A stretch of DNA of 64,000 nt from Owenia fusiformis. Taxonomy: Eukaryota; Annelida; Polychaeta; Sabellida; Oweniidae. Positions 26,501 to 35,600 of this stretch are shown one piece after another (positions within the stretch are counted from its first letter, which is position 1; the number at the start of each line of letters is the position of its first letter). The notes below the pieces were generated by a model that saw only the letters and a list, made by a program, of their open reading frames with translations, ran no database searches and had not been told where the DNA came from. Where the stretch lies: assembly GCA_903813345.2 (NCBI GenBank), contig CAIIXF020000002.1, positions 32,756,109 through 32,820,108 on the forward strand, read 5' to 3'. Both the position numbers and the translations under genes were made by a program.

Positions 26501-28349
26501 ACATTATCATTTAAAAGGGTAAGAGTAAGAATAGATGGAATCTAGCACAAGGAATTTAAGTCGGCAAAAGTTTAGCATGAACACTGTCATAAGAAGCCCA
26601 TCCATTAGATCTATCATAACTTGTAGAGTATAACATACAGATAAGTAATGATTACAAATTTAGACCGGCTTTAGCAAAATTTTCTTTCATTCTCTGTCAG
26701 CCAGGTGCCTTAAACCATAGTCTTAACTGAGTCTGTGAGATGACAGTTAAGCCCGGTTTGCACTGACAGGTCTTTTTCACCAGAGTTTTTAAGTCCTCTA
26801 GAGAGCTGTGATAACCAAAAGTCTATTTTCACAAAAGCCCAATGTGTCCTCCTGAGACCTGTGAAGTCCGATGGAGTCATGTCGAGACTGATCGAGACCT
26901 GTATAGTCCTGTAGAGTCCGATGAAATCCCCTCCGACCGTGTGACATAATGTAAGATGGCCTCAATTACCATGGAAGTATCACATGATCAGATTTTAACA
27001 AAAAAAGACCGATGAAGACCGGTGAAAGAATGAAACTGTTCATTCCACAAAAAGACTGGCGGTCTTTTTGTAGCGTTCTCCATTGGACTTCACCGGACTC
27101 AACAAGATTCCATCAGATTTTTAAAAAGGCCTTTGAAGTCTGACCTAAAAATCCTGTCAAAACCAGCAAAAGACCGCCGGTCTTTTCTCCCATTGGAAAT
27201 ACACAGGGATCACAAAAGACTGGTCAGTGTAAACGGGGCTTTAGTCTTGCATATAAGACTGATGAATATCCGTTTTCAGGAGGGCAAATGAAATTACACA
27301 TTGAAAGACAAGTTTTCTCATGATTTTTGAGAATGATGGCTTAAGCATGTAGACAAAACTTGACATATTTTTGAAAGGTCTTGTAAGACTCTAGCCAGGC
27401 TGATCTTCATAATAAGCCTTTAAGTCACATTTCATTCATATGTCATTCAAAAAAATAAACCAGTGCTATCTATTGCAGAATTTATTATTAGTGAGCATAT
27501 TCATATCTTATGAGGACACATATTAGAAGGGTCTTCCCTTATCCCGTGCCAGGACTATAGTCCTGAAAACGTCTCAATCTTTTGCCTGTACTATTACATC
27601 ATGGGAGAATTTTCTACGCCTCTTACACTAAAGATACCTACTTGAATCCACAATTATCTGGGTTTACCAGCAGAACATTTTTTTCTTTTTCATCGAGAAA
27701 GATTCCATCACTTTTCAAGATGACAGTTGGATTTTTCACTGGCCCGGAAGTACCAATAAATGAAGGAATTTGACAGTTGAAATAAGTTGAATATTACACA
27801 CAAATATTGCGATCAAAAATGAAAATAACTTCATTCTGCTGATAAATTGTGGATTCAACTACACGAAAAGAATGCTAAAAGGAATCTATTGAAGTAGGTA
27901 TCTTAAGGGTAAGAGGCGTAGAAAATTCTCCCATGTTGTAATCGTACAGGCAAAAGATTGAGATGTTCTCAGGACTTTAGTTCTGGCACAGGATAAGGTC
28001 TTCTCCTGAAGTTCTCCCTGGGGGTACTTGAACCATGGGGTTATTTCGACCATTGGTGATTATTCACATCCCTAAGGTGGGCCCTGAAAATGAAACTGGG
28101 GCCCAAACTCCCTACAATTATGGGGTAATTTGGATTAATAATTAACATTACTGAAACCAGGAAGAAGTAACTCCATACATCAATAGAGGACCCAGTCCTA
28201 CAGTAAGCTTAACTAAAATTCTTTTACCCTAGGCCTACCTCAATCCATCGTTGCATTTCATCCACAGCTAAGTTAGTGTAGAATTCCATTTCTTCATCTC
28301 GTTTAGACTTTGGATACCACTGATCATCATCATTATCACTGTCAGCCAT
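2557..28349 (-). CDS. LIMCH1-like: LMO7/LIMCH1-like calponin-homology protein, N-terminal part
   Basis: This is the 5' end of a cytoskeletal CH-domain gene of the LMO7/LIMCH1 type. Coding exons on the minus strand are 28239-28349, 22848-22921, 22368-22437 and 2557-2666. They join in frame at GT-AG borders to give 121 residues plus two bases. The product starts MADSDNDDDQWYPK; a single CH domain runs from about residue 30, with the hallmarks MQRWIE, LENGTLLCELMN, IKKINKLPTQ, DNLNMFIKAC and LLDSSDLEDL. In known LMO7/LIMCH1 proteins this domain is N-terminal and a LIM domain is C-terminal; the family acts at actin and adherens junctions. The remaining CH residues and all downstream exons lie beyond the left edge. 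The 19.7 kb intron 3 is packed with repeats and mobile elements. Choice between LMO7 and LIMCH1, and the absence of small extra exons, are not settled. Confidence 0.8.
3458..3475. repeat. Poly-C tract
   Basis: A run of about 17 cytosines interrupted by one T. Similar G/C runs recur near 1161, 14328, 18851, 22741, 22988, 29812, 35346, 35386 and 35479 in otherwise AT-rich DNA. Confidence 0.9.
5825..7304. mobile_element. Nested TIR element with 6-bp TSD (1.48 kb)
   Basis: Inverted repeats of about 62 bp (5825-5888 and 7241-7304) begin CACGGG and share ACTAGAGTATCCGCGTATA. A 6-bp direct repeat ATGTAA flanks it (5819-5824 and 7305-7310). It lies wholly inside the element at 4758-8307. Its interior contains an open segment at 6157-6357 on the minus strand, bounded by plausible splice sites. 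Confidence 0.75.
6157..6357 (-). other. Unrecognised exon-like open segment inside nested element
   Basis: On the minus strand an open reading frame begins ATGGCAGCATCAG directly after TTTTTCAG and runs for 67 codons to TTCAG, followed by GTTAGC, so it has both a possible acceptor and a possible donor. The peptide includes EEHTLVFYTGNIPITSISG and YGGSYKLRFGDLVQ. I do not recognise the family. Because it sits inside a TIR element with target-site duplications, it may be a captured host exon or a decayed transposon exon. Confidence 0.35.
8965..9690. repeat. 15-bp minisatellite with 60-bp higher-order unit
   Basis: About 48 copies of a 15-bp motif of the form GGATTCACATGTTTG. From about 9140 to 9560 they are organised in a 60-bp super-unit repeated about seven times almost unchanged. 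Because 15 is a multiple of three and the unit has few stops, both strands show long open frames (up to 217 and 175 codons) with repetitive Tyr/Ile/Met or Asn/Val/His/Pro content. These are repeat artefacts unless transcription is shown. Confidence 0.95.
10095..10255 (+). mobile_element. MITE, CACCACCTGCCATTTGTTACAG family, copy 1
   Basis: It opens with GCATGCAAAATCTTATCACC followed by TGCCATTTGTTACAGATGC. It closes with ACTATAACAACATGTCCCC and GGTGGTGACATAA, so its ends are partial inverted repeats (TGTCACCACC / GGTGGTGACA). Other copies lie at 20399-20462, 33980-34100, 39240-39420, 40603-40735, 58336-58400 and 59605-59735. Confidence 0.7.
10925..12662. repeat. ~90-bp minisatellite (about 18-19 units)
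   Basis: The unit is about 89-91 bp and reads GGTGACAGTCACCCCTATTA, then TTCAAGGGAATAACAG, then CCCCTAGAACTTGAAGGG, TTAACAGTAT and CCCCTAGAACTTGAGGGTGC. It contains a 28-bp sub-repeat (TATCCCCTAGAACTTGAAGG). Each unit holds two CCCT...AGGG dyads. The array ends in four tandem sub-repeats at about 12540-12640. No stable reading frame persists through it. Confidence 0.95.
12663..14389. other. Intronic stretch without recognised feature
   Basis: AT-rich intron sequence of the CH-domain gene. It shows only minor repeats, such as GTTACATATT triplets at about 13470-13500. No exon with convincing splice borders and coding content was seen. Confidence 0.4.
14390..14567 (-). mobile_element. MITE, CAGTAAAACCTGT family (diverged)
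   Basis: It ends in ACAGGTTTTACTGTAC (14548-14563) and carries internal GAACACCT and CGAACACTTTT motifs like other family members (for example 58926-59072). The opposite terminus is decayed. Confidence 0.5.
15050..15440 (+). repeat. Promoter-like dispersed repeat, copy B
   Basis: The better-preserved copy of the family at 1396-1775. It contains ACCAATCAGCG (15198), ATTGGTCAAT (about 15258), a palindromic CRE TGACGTCA (15282-15289), a TATA motif TATATAGA (15303-15310), and then a transcript-like tail ending GAAGCTCTCTTTTAAGAAG and ACGAATGCAAAGGGTAT. This spacing of CCAAT, CRE and TATA is that of a polymerase II core promoter. Termini GAATACCCTGC and GCAAAGGGTAT are imperfect inverted repeats. 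Tail-only relatives lie at about 15527-15560, 16935-16980, 18000-18050 (minus strand) and 54352-54410. Confidence 0.6.
15596..15836. repeat. Short tandem array (34-bp and ~60-bp units)
   Basis: A unit CACAAGGCTTTATGCAAGAG plus TACATGTGTTTTAT (34 bp) alternates with CAATGTCAGAACCCGCATTT-containing units. About five copies are present. Overlapping ORFs here are repeat artefacts. Confidence 0.85.
16990..17325. mobile_element. Short TIR element candidate
   Basis: GGGACTCCTTCAAGGGGGAT with GGCTCCCAGG at 16997-17030 is mirrored by TGGGAGCTAATCCTCCTTGG with GACTCC at 17299-17328, giving inverted ends of about 30 bp. The interior right part (17245-17295, CATGCCCATAAATGGGACAG) is also found at 63665-63715, so it is a dispersed repeat. 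Confidence 0.5.
17330..18760. other. Intronic stretch, mostly featureless
   Basis: AT-rich intron. The only recognised items are a tail fragment of the promoter-like repeat on the minus strand at about 18000-18050 and a GATATATAG-like microsatellite patch near 18070-18095. Confidence 0.4.
18883..19206 (-). other. Candidate coding exon or decayed gene fragment, unknown family
   Basis: Within a 159-codon minus-strand open frame (18768-19247), the part from about 19206 down to 18883 has coding-like composition. It follows a TTATCTTAG acceptor-like site and ends at a GTTG/GTGAAG donor-like site just before a poly-C run. Recognisable peptide blocks are LTNSFLSWLNALAGHLIHRP, LPPQARVKLIFDISALLISK and GCLHMGNRIAQHSLAPKGPV. 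I do not recognise the family. It lies in the large intron of the CH-domain gene on the same strand, and could be an alternative exon, a nested gene or a pseudogene. Confidence 0.35.
20399..20462 (+). mobile_element. MITE, CACCACCTGCCATTTGTTACAG family, copy 2 (partial)
   Basis: Begins AAGGCATTAACATGCAAAAT, continues GTCACCACCTGCCATTTGTT and then decays; the right terminus is missing. Confidence 0.65.
21240..21430. repeat. GACACCG-type short tandem repeat block
   Basis: Repeated TTTCGACACCGTTCCGACAC and related GGCACCGAAA motifs, about 11 bp apart, in both orientations (first GACACCGTTTC, later GGCACCGAAA). This makes the block partly self-complementary. Short overlapping ORFs on both strands come from the repeat. 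Confidence 0.7.
23000..26749. other. Intron 1 sequence, no convincing gene
   Basis: First intron of the CH-domain gene. ORFs at 23662-23982 (plus) and 24687-24884 (minus) lack splice or homology support. Nothing else was recognised apart from AT-rich unique-looking sequence. Confidence 0.4.
26750..27240. mobile_element. PIF/Harbinger-like MITE (491 bp)
   Basis: Termini AGCCCGGTTTGCACTGACAG and the complement of CTGGTCAGTGTAAACGGGGC form inverted repeats of about 25 bp, continuing into (A)GGTCTTTT-rich arms. A 3-bp TTA duplication flanks it (26747-26749 and 27241-27243). This TWA-type target duplication is characteristic of the PIF/Harbinger superfamily. It has no transposase. It lies in intron 1 of the CH-domain gene. 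Confidence 0.75.
27537..27998. mobile_element. Fold-back element with ~125-bp TIRs
   Basis: Arms 27537-27660 and about 27880-27998 are inverted copies (CCTTATCCCGTGCCAGGACT at the left end; AGTTCTGGCACAGGATAAGG at the right). They share the blocks ATCTTTTGCCTGTAC, GGGAGAATTTTCTACGCCTC and GATACCTACTT. A 4-bp TCTT direct repeat (27533-27536 and 27999-28002) may be the target duplication. The short interior codes for nothing recognisable. Confidence 0.7.
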
Positions 28350-29214
28350 TGTGACAAGATAATTATTTCCTCACTGATTTAAAGATTTGAATATTGAAAT
28401 TTTGAAGCGAAAAATTTCGGCCCCAAAAATTATCCAAATGTTGGCCAATCTTTCCAACGTACACAGAGTTATATTTATCCAAAATTAGACTTCAAAGTGA
28501 TGTATATATAATCCAATGTGTGTTTCTCTTTGTATTTAATCCATTTATACGTGTTTCATTGCTTTATTAAACGTAGAAATAATGAAAAACTGCACAAAAA
28601 TATAAGAAAACAAATTTGGCCCACTTCCGATTTGCGAGGCTCACTCCACAGTTTAAATTCAAAAACTACGATGAAACACCGAACGCACTATGCATTAGCT
28701 TGACAAATACGTTATTGGATTAGCGAACGTAATTAGCTTTTTTCTGGTAAAGTATATGGACTGAAAGAGAATAGGAAAACTCGTTTCAGATAATATCGAT
28801 CAGACACATTGTCGTTTACTTTTAAAATCAGATTATGATTCAAAAAAATTCGAATTTGAAAATGTTATCATAAAAACATATTACTCCAAGAATAGTTTCA
28901 ACATGCTAGAAATAGTTCATGTATTAAAATTGGTAAACGTATATCTCATTAAGACGGTTTAGATTATTTAAAATATTTCTCTAACAACACATGGTAACAG
29001 AAACACTTTTCCATTATGGATGGAAAACTATTTGGAGGGCTTCAGTAGTACATATGAATTACTGAGCCTGAATTTAATTGAATGTTAGAATTACTGAGCC
29101 TGAATTTAATTGAATGTTAGTATTTCAGCCCTCTTACCATGTTCCCTATAGTCAGTAAGTCTAACTCGCCTATATCAGCCCATCATTTAATGGATTTCAT
29201 ATTGTTCCTGATGT

Positions 29215-29815
29215 GCAAAGAAGGCTATGAACTATTGAACAATTTAAAAAAAAATTTGGCCCAATTATTTGGAGCCGCCGCCGCCCCCCAAAAATATTGT
29301 AGGGCCTCTTTAGTTGGCATTACTTGACCTTTTTAATTGACCTTTTACGGCCGTTTTTTTCAATATTAGGCCAAATTTTCAAAAAACAGGCCATAAATTT
29401 TCAAAATTTTGGTTCTAGGGCCCTTAAAGGTTTTCCGCGCAGCCATAGGATGGGCCGAAAAAAAACGTTGGCCCAAAAATATTCTAGGGCCTCTTTAGTG
29501 GGCCTATTTGGGCATTACTTGACCACTTTGGGCCTTACTTTTAGAATTTTAGGCCAAATTTTCAAAGAATGGGCCATAAATTTTCAGAATTTTGGCCCAA
29601 ATTTTGGTTTTAGGGCTCTAAAAAATTTTCTACGCTGCCCTAGGTTTGGGCCCAGGAAAAGATGTTGGCCCAAAAATATTATAGGGCCTTTTTGGGCATT
29701 ACTTGACCTTTTTGGGCCTTATTTTTTCAATGTTAGGCCAAATTTTCAAAAAACTTGCCATAGATTTTCAAAATTTTAGCCCATATTTTGGTTTGAGGGC
29801 CCTAAAGAGCCCCCC
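29215..29815. repeat. ~200-bp tandem repeat, about three units
   Basis: Three diverged copies of a unit containing TTGGCCCAAAAATATT, CTAGGGCCTCTTTAGT, GGGCATTACTTGACC, TTAGGCCAAATTTTCAAA and GGCCATAAATTTTC. It ends in a poly-C run. A 151-codon open frame across it (29324-29779) is not considered a gene. It lies between the CH-domain gene and ANAPC10. Confidence 0.85.
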
Positions 29816-30159
29816 CCCCTCCCTTACAAAAAGCTGACTATGGGCATGTATATTGTACAAACCCATTTCACTAAGACCATGTATGGTTCATACCCTATTT
29901 TTTGTTCTAAAAATGGCATTGCCTGAAGTTTGCATGCAATAATAACAAATTCTTTGGAGCTTTGTGTAAATAAACAATTAGCTGCAAATCTAGGTTCAAT
30001 AATTCACCCAGTGTCTTTTCATTTCATTTTGGAGAAATATTAACTGATGTGTCATCTATTTATTTGACTGAGAGGTAGAATCATACTTCATAATTTTTCA
30101 AAATTACTTTCAAACTCCCACTTTCCAAGGTAATGTTTGCATAGCTTTTATCAAGGGGG

Positions 30160-30290
30160 TTCACTTTTCAAAAAATTCCAGGGTAGTTCACATTTGACCA
30201 CTTTGGCCCAAAATCACTGGAAATGTGCTCAGAATAATGAAAACTGCATGATTTTGAGTGAATTTTTGACCAAGGTGGGGGCTGTGGGCA
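30160..30290 (+). mobile_element. Fragment of CAGGCCCGTAGCCAG-type MITE
   Basis: AAGGGGGTTCACTTTTCAAA, then TTTGGCCCAAAATCACT, GTGCTCAGAATAATG and AACTGCATGATTTTGA match the interior of the intact copy at 35329-35526. The termini are lost. Confidence 0.6.
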
Positions 30291-30574
30291 AGTAAAGATT
30301 TTTTCTAAGACTAGTGTAACCTTTATACTTTTTGATCCAACCAGATTATAGAAATATACGAACCAGAGGGTTCATATCTAAAAAAAGTCAGGAATTTTTG
30401 GATATGTTGTATTAGGGTCATTAGGATATTTGCATTTATTTACAATACCATAGCAATACTCGAACACAAAATTAAAAACATAAAAGCAATTCTTTTTTCT
30501 ATTCAAAAAATCCTTTTTAGACAGTTTTTGTGTCATCAGTAATCAGCTGATATATTATTCCCTCTGGTGTACTG

Positions 30575-31756
30575 CTACCGAATACAACTATATTGTGAGG
30601 CATCAACACTACTAAACATAGGAGTCTTAGCTATTGATGTATTCTGCACAGGTGAGTGTATTTTTATCTGCCTCATATGAGTGTCCCTGCCATTCTGGTG
30701 ATTTGATATAACTGCAATTTGAATCATAAAGGTCCGCACTGATTTACTTTGTGAGTCTTTGATAGGTACAAGAATCCAGCCTCCAGGTTCAGAGAGTTCA
30801 ATCTGTTCAACTTCTGTTAAATCATTAAGGTGGCTGCCAGCTCTGATTGATATTCTGAAAATAAAAACATATTTTCAAGGTGAATGAAAGGGAGTTAATA
30901 AATATATTCTAAAATCATTTATCATATTGTTTTCATCTGTGCCAAACTTAAGCTCTTTCTAAGCTTGGTAAAAAGTAAGAAGCACAATGTAGTCATTTTT
31001 GATTCATTAAGGTTGGTACCATATCAAAATAAAAAATTGGATGAAGCTAATATCTAATGTTTTGAAAATGTATTTTATTTGTTTAGTAAGTTATCTGATG
31101 TAATAAAAATATCACACATTCTGTCACAGTCTTACCTATTTGGAGTATAACTTTCGTCTGACTTGTAGTCTGCATATATACAAATGTCAGAGATTGTGGT
31201 TTTTCGTCGGAACTGGATATTTATAAGGTGTGGTTGAGGACCATCTGATTGCCAGTATGTGTCTAGAGAATTATCCCTTAGCTGCTCAACCCCAAATCCT
31301 GAAGAGTAAAATGTTACAGCATAGTGGTTACAAACTACAGTATTCAAAATCAATTAGGGAGGCAATGTTGACCATGTAGGTAATTGCCTGACACTCAATG
31401 CAGGCCTTCCTTTGTCCGACAATTACCTGTACCTCTGTCTCTCTGTCCTCTAGTGCCCAGTTTTGAATCCACATGTACATGTATCTACACAAATGGAAAT
31501 CATGAAAATTATGAAAATGTGATTTATATGACCAGTTTTGTACTAACTAAGGTAAAGATTTTTAACAGACAATTGCGAATTATTGATGAATGATGGCAAA
31601 ACATACAGCATCCATACATATGGTAACATTCAGGTGCTTACCTGCTTTACATGATGAAAGAGTCCAGACTGCTTGGTTCCCAACTTCTCGTAAATTACCC
31701 TCTCGTTCGCCCTTATATGGATCAATGTCATGTCCACCACTAAATTTCAGAGCCAT
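30575..31756 (-). CDS. ANAPC10: Anaphase-promoting complex subunit 10 (APC10/DOC1)
   Basis: Three minus-strand coding exons, 31642-31756, 31136-31298 and 30575-30854, join in frame to a 185-residue protein, the same length as human APC10. APC10 is the DOC-domain substrate co-receptor of the APC/C ubiquitin ligase and helps bind D-box degrons with CDC20/CDH1. Visible hallmarks are NQAVWTLSSCKAGFGVEQLR, YWQSDGPQPHLINIQFRRKT, ICIYADYKSDESYTPNR, LSEPGGWILVPI and HQNGRDTHMRQIKIHSPV. The C-terminus ends in Ile-Arg (SQYSCIR), the IR tail that docks on TPR subunits. The start chosen is MALKFSGGHD at 31756; an in-frame ATG at 31777 would add seven residues. The sequence CAAATACAG just before the chosen ATG could instead be a splice acceptor for a 5' UTR exon. 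It is divergently arranged with the voltage-sensing phosphatase gene, about 0.9 kb away. Confidence 0.97.
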
Positions 31757-32659
31757 CTGTATTTGAAACTGAAACATTCAAATCAATCCATTTTCAGAAA
31801 ATAAAATTTGAGGGTCGGAATACAACCACATACAGTATGAACACTTACAGTATAAATTAATATTTATTTTTCTTATTTTGTGTTTTTTATCTCTTTTTTA
31901 GCTGAAATTCAGCAAAAATTTAAGATATTCAGTGTATATGTAGATTGTTTGATATTGTATTACCTAAAAGGCTAAATATAAACCTTAATGTTTGGCTACT
32001 TACGTATTTTCTTTGTATATTTCACAAAATTTCAAATTTTCAAATTTGGACCGAAGAGCACTTTTTCATTACGCGTTGTCCTTTCGCCAAAATAAAAAAG
32101 TTCGCAAGATACTTTCAATCGGTTTTTGTATGCTTCAATTAGACATATTGAGAGGAAATATACAAAAATACAATTTTATGAAACAATTCTAATTTCTATA
32201 ATGCATGCATTGTATTTTGAGATTCGAAAGGGCAGCACAATGCTCGAACTATTTTATTGTAAAAAGCTATAACTGTGGTGGTAACTTTTCTTTTCCTCCG
32301 GTGCACTAGTGGAATTGCAGAATATCGAGGTTGTAACTTTCCTTGTTTGTTATCGATGTTTCCTCCATAGATAAGTGACATATGATAAGTAAACTTACTT
32401 GAAGGATACAATAGGTAAGTAGGTATTCACTTATTAAGATCTAAATGCTAGATATTTAGTGCTGATGAAATAAATGTAACTTTTTTCTATTGTTGAAATG
32501 TATCCGCCCCCTGATATCTGTAACCCGGGGATAATTTAGCTTCTAAATAATGGGCCTTGGTGGCACTGTACCCTATATTATTAACAGTATGTATAGTAAC
32601 TATATAACATATATTTCTGGAAAATCCGTCCTCTGTTGTAGAAACAAAACAGTGCCTCA
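31757..32659. promoter_or_regulatory. Divergent intergenic region, ANAPC10 / voltage-sensing phosphatase
   Basis: About 0.9 kb separates the two start codons. It should hold both 5' UTRs and promoters. No clear TATA box or CpG-rich island was identified. Overlapping small ORFs at 31945-32192 are unsupported. Confidence 0.4.
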
Positions 32660-35600
32660 ATGGATTACAAAAAGTTTGGTAATGATGAAGGAAGGGAGGA
32701 TTTTCAACCTGTTCAGATCAACAGCTCCATGTATGACGTCCCTCTTCAGGAACAGCAGCCAATAGAGGGCACAAAATTCAATGGCCAAAATGCGGTAAAC
32801 TATTTCATGAAAACATTTTTTAATTATTCAAGAAACTGGTATCTTTATTATTCCTTTGATAAGTCTAACACTTTTACAGTAGATGAATCAACTCTGCTAA
32901 CATAGGCCAGTCAAAAGTACATGTAAAATGAGAACTCCTTTACTTTGATCATGGTTATTTATTTATTATTTATTCACCCAAAACCAGAGTTGTAAATAAC
33001 TTTTTATATTTTACCACCAAAAAGTATTGTTCACCTTCGAACATGTACAGCACATATAGGATTGGTGCAATATAATTTTTAGTTTATCTGAGATTAAACA
33101 ATTAGTCTCAAGTGTGCATTGTATCAACATTCTGATAATTTTTAGGAATTTTCTAGTCCAGTTAAGTTTGCTGAAACAGATAAAGATCTTCGTAAAGGAA
33201 ACTTCATCGATCCTGCAGGAGACAGAAATGATGCAGTCACCCCTTTAGAGTACGTAATAGTTTTTATCAATTAATACTTTCACCAGCTTGATTGATTAAA
33301 TATGAAAATAACGCATGTGAACATTCCAACAACTGATGAAGATTATATTAAAAATTAATCCTGAATTGGGAAGCCTAAAAATAATTTAAGCAAATAAGGC
33401 ATGATGTTGAATGATGTTCATATGTTTGAAATTATAATAAAACTTTTCTCATTCTACAGTAGAAGTCTTAATACTTGATATACCTCAAAGATTTCATTAG
33501 AATTTCTGGCAACAGGCAAAAACAAAAACTGAGAACAGTTATGACTTTAACATAGAGACAGTTGCAAAAATCCTTAAACAACAGGCTAGGTTAAAACAAC
33601 CAGAAATTATGGATCTACTCTGTATATAAGAAAACTGATCATAAGTTAATACCTCTTTCAGGAAGTTTCAACTTTTCATACGGAAAATTGTCGATCATCT
33701 TGGATTCCGAGCATTCACTGTCTTGCTCATCATAGCTGATACCATCATTATAATCGTTGATCTTGCCACCAAGTCTGATGGACGAACAGCTCTTGAGATT
33801 CTCTCGCTTACACTCTCTACATATTTTGTTGTTGAAACAGCAGCCAGGATATTTGCTGTTGGGTAAGGTTGTTTGTTTGTTTGTTTGTTTGTTTTATTTA
33901 TTTCCTAAATTCCAAATAATATAAATAAGTACAATCACAATAGTTGAAGACACCCCAAGGGGCATATGATCCACGTTATGTAATCACCAGAAGTGGTGAC
34001 ATATTGTTATAGTCTCTTTTTTCTGAATATTGTTCAGCATTCAGCTGTAATAAATTCATCTGTAACAAATGGCAGGTGGTGACATTTTGCATGTCCTTTG
34101 TCAGTCAATTTTGCTATCATAAAGGATTGGTATCGATATGGAGAACTGAATTCAACCATGTTTTTCTCTTAAACCAATCATTGAAAACATTCTGTAAAAA
34201 ACACAGTATTTTATGTTATGTTGACTTATTGACAACAATTTAATGCGAAAATTATATAGAAATATTTTATATAACTGTTTTTGTTAACATTTTTTTGTTT
34301 TTTAGTGCAATTGTTTTTGCTCCTTTCTACCAATTCTTGAGAATGAAATAAAATGTCTTTCCTAACCTTGTTGGAACAAAATAGCATATACAACATATTT
34401 TAGACCTCTCAATATTATAGTTATACAAAGGAATTTTTGGTTGGTTTTAAAAAAGTATTCAAAAAATTAAAACAAAATCCCCCTAAAATAGATAAAAATC
34501 AAGATAAACCTTTTATTTCATTAACAAGATACTTTTTTAAAATCAACCAAAATATACTTTGTACAATTACAATATTGAGAGACCTAAACATGTTGTGTTT
34601 ATGTCGTTTTGTTCCAATGAGGTTCGGAAAGATGTTTCATTTCACTCTGGAAACATGATACCAAGAACAAAACAAGTGTTTGATGTGTTTTCTAAAACAA
34701 TATAGATGAAAGTATATATATATTTTTTCAAATTATATTGTTACCATTCAAAAGATGACCATTAAATTGACACTGTGTAAAATTTTCAGAATTTTTTGAT
34801 GACTGGTTTAAGAGAAATGTGTGTTCAAAAAGTTCGCCATATCGATACCCATCCTTTACAATACATTTACAATAGTCAGGACAACAAGATAATAGATAAC
34901 ATTTGTGTTGGTCTAAATATAATAAGTACACATAATTCAATACATAATATAAAGAAAGGTTTTAAGTCATAAAGTTTAATGGAAGTGAATAAGAATTATG
35001 TGATCAGAGGCTTGGAAAAGTGTTTATTAGTAAGGAAAGTGTTTATTTGTAAGTAAAAGTGTTTATTAATAAGGAAAAGTGTTTATTTAGAAGGAAAAGT
35101 GTTTCTTTGGAAGGAAAAGTGTTTATTGAAAAGTGTTTATTTGTAAGGAAAAGTGTTTATTTGGAAGGAAAAGTGTTTATTTGTAAGGAAATATGCATAT
35201 TTGTATTCAAATAACCCCACCCATATACACATAAGTATTTACAAGTATATGGAATAAATACATGTCATGTCTATTGATTGAATGTTTTGGATATTGGAAA
35301 TATCCAGAGACAAATGGTTATACATGTACAGGCCCGTAGCCAGAATTTTCCAAGGGGGGGTTTGTTTTTCTAAAAAATTCTAAGGGGGGGGGGTCACATT
35401 GGCAAATATGGCCAAAAATCACTCAAAAAGTAGTCAGAATGGTGAAAAACTGCATGATTTTGAAAAAAATTTTGGCCAGGGGGGGGTTCGCCCGAACCCC
35501 CCGAACCCCCCCTGGCTACGGGCCTGCATGTATGTAAAAAGTATGAATTATCCTCCTTTAAATCCCACTTGGGTAGCAACACAATAGAATTTGCTGTGGT

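Noticed and set aside
29324-29779. 151-codon open frame
   Set aside because: It runs across a diverged 200-bp tandem repeat; the peptide repeats with it and has no recognisable domain.
35394-35587. Two overlapping 62-codon frames on opposite strands
   Set aside because: Both fall in the CAGGCCCGTAGCCAG MITE and its poly-G tracts.
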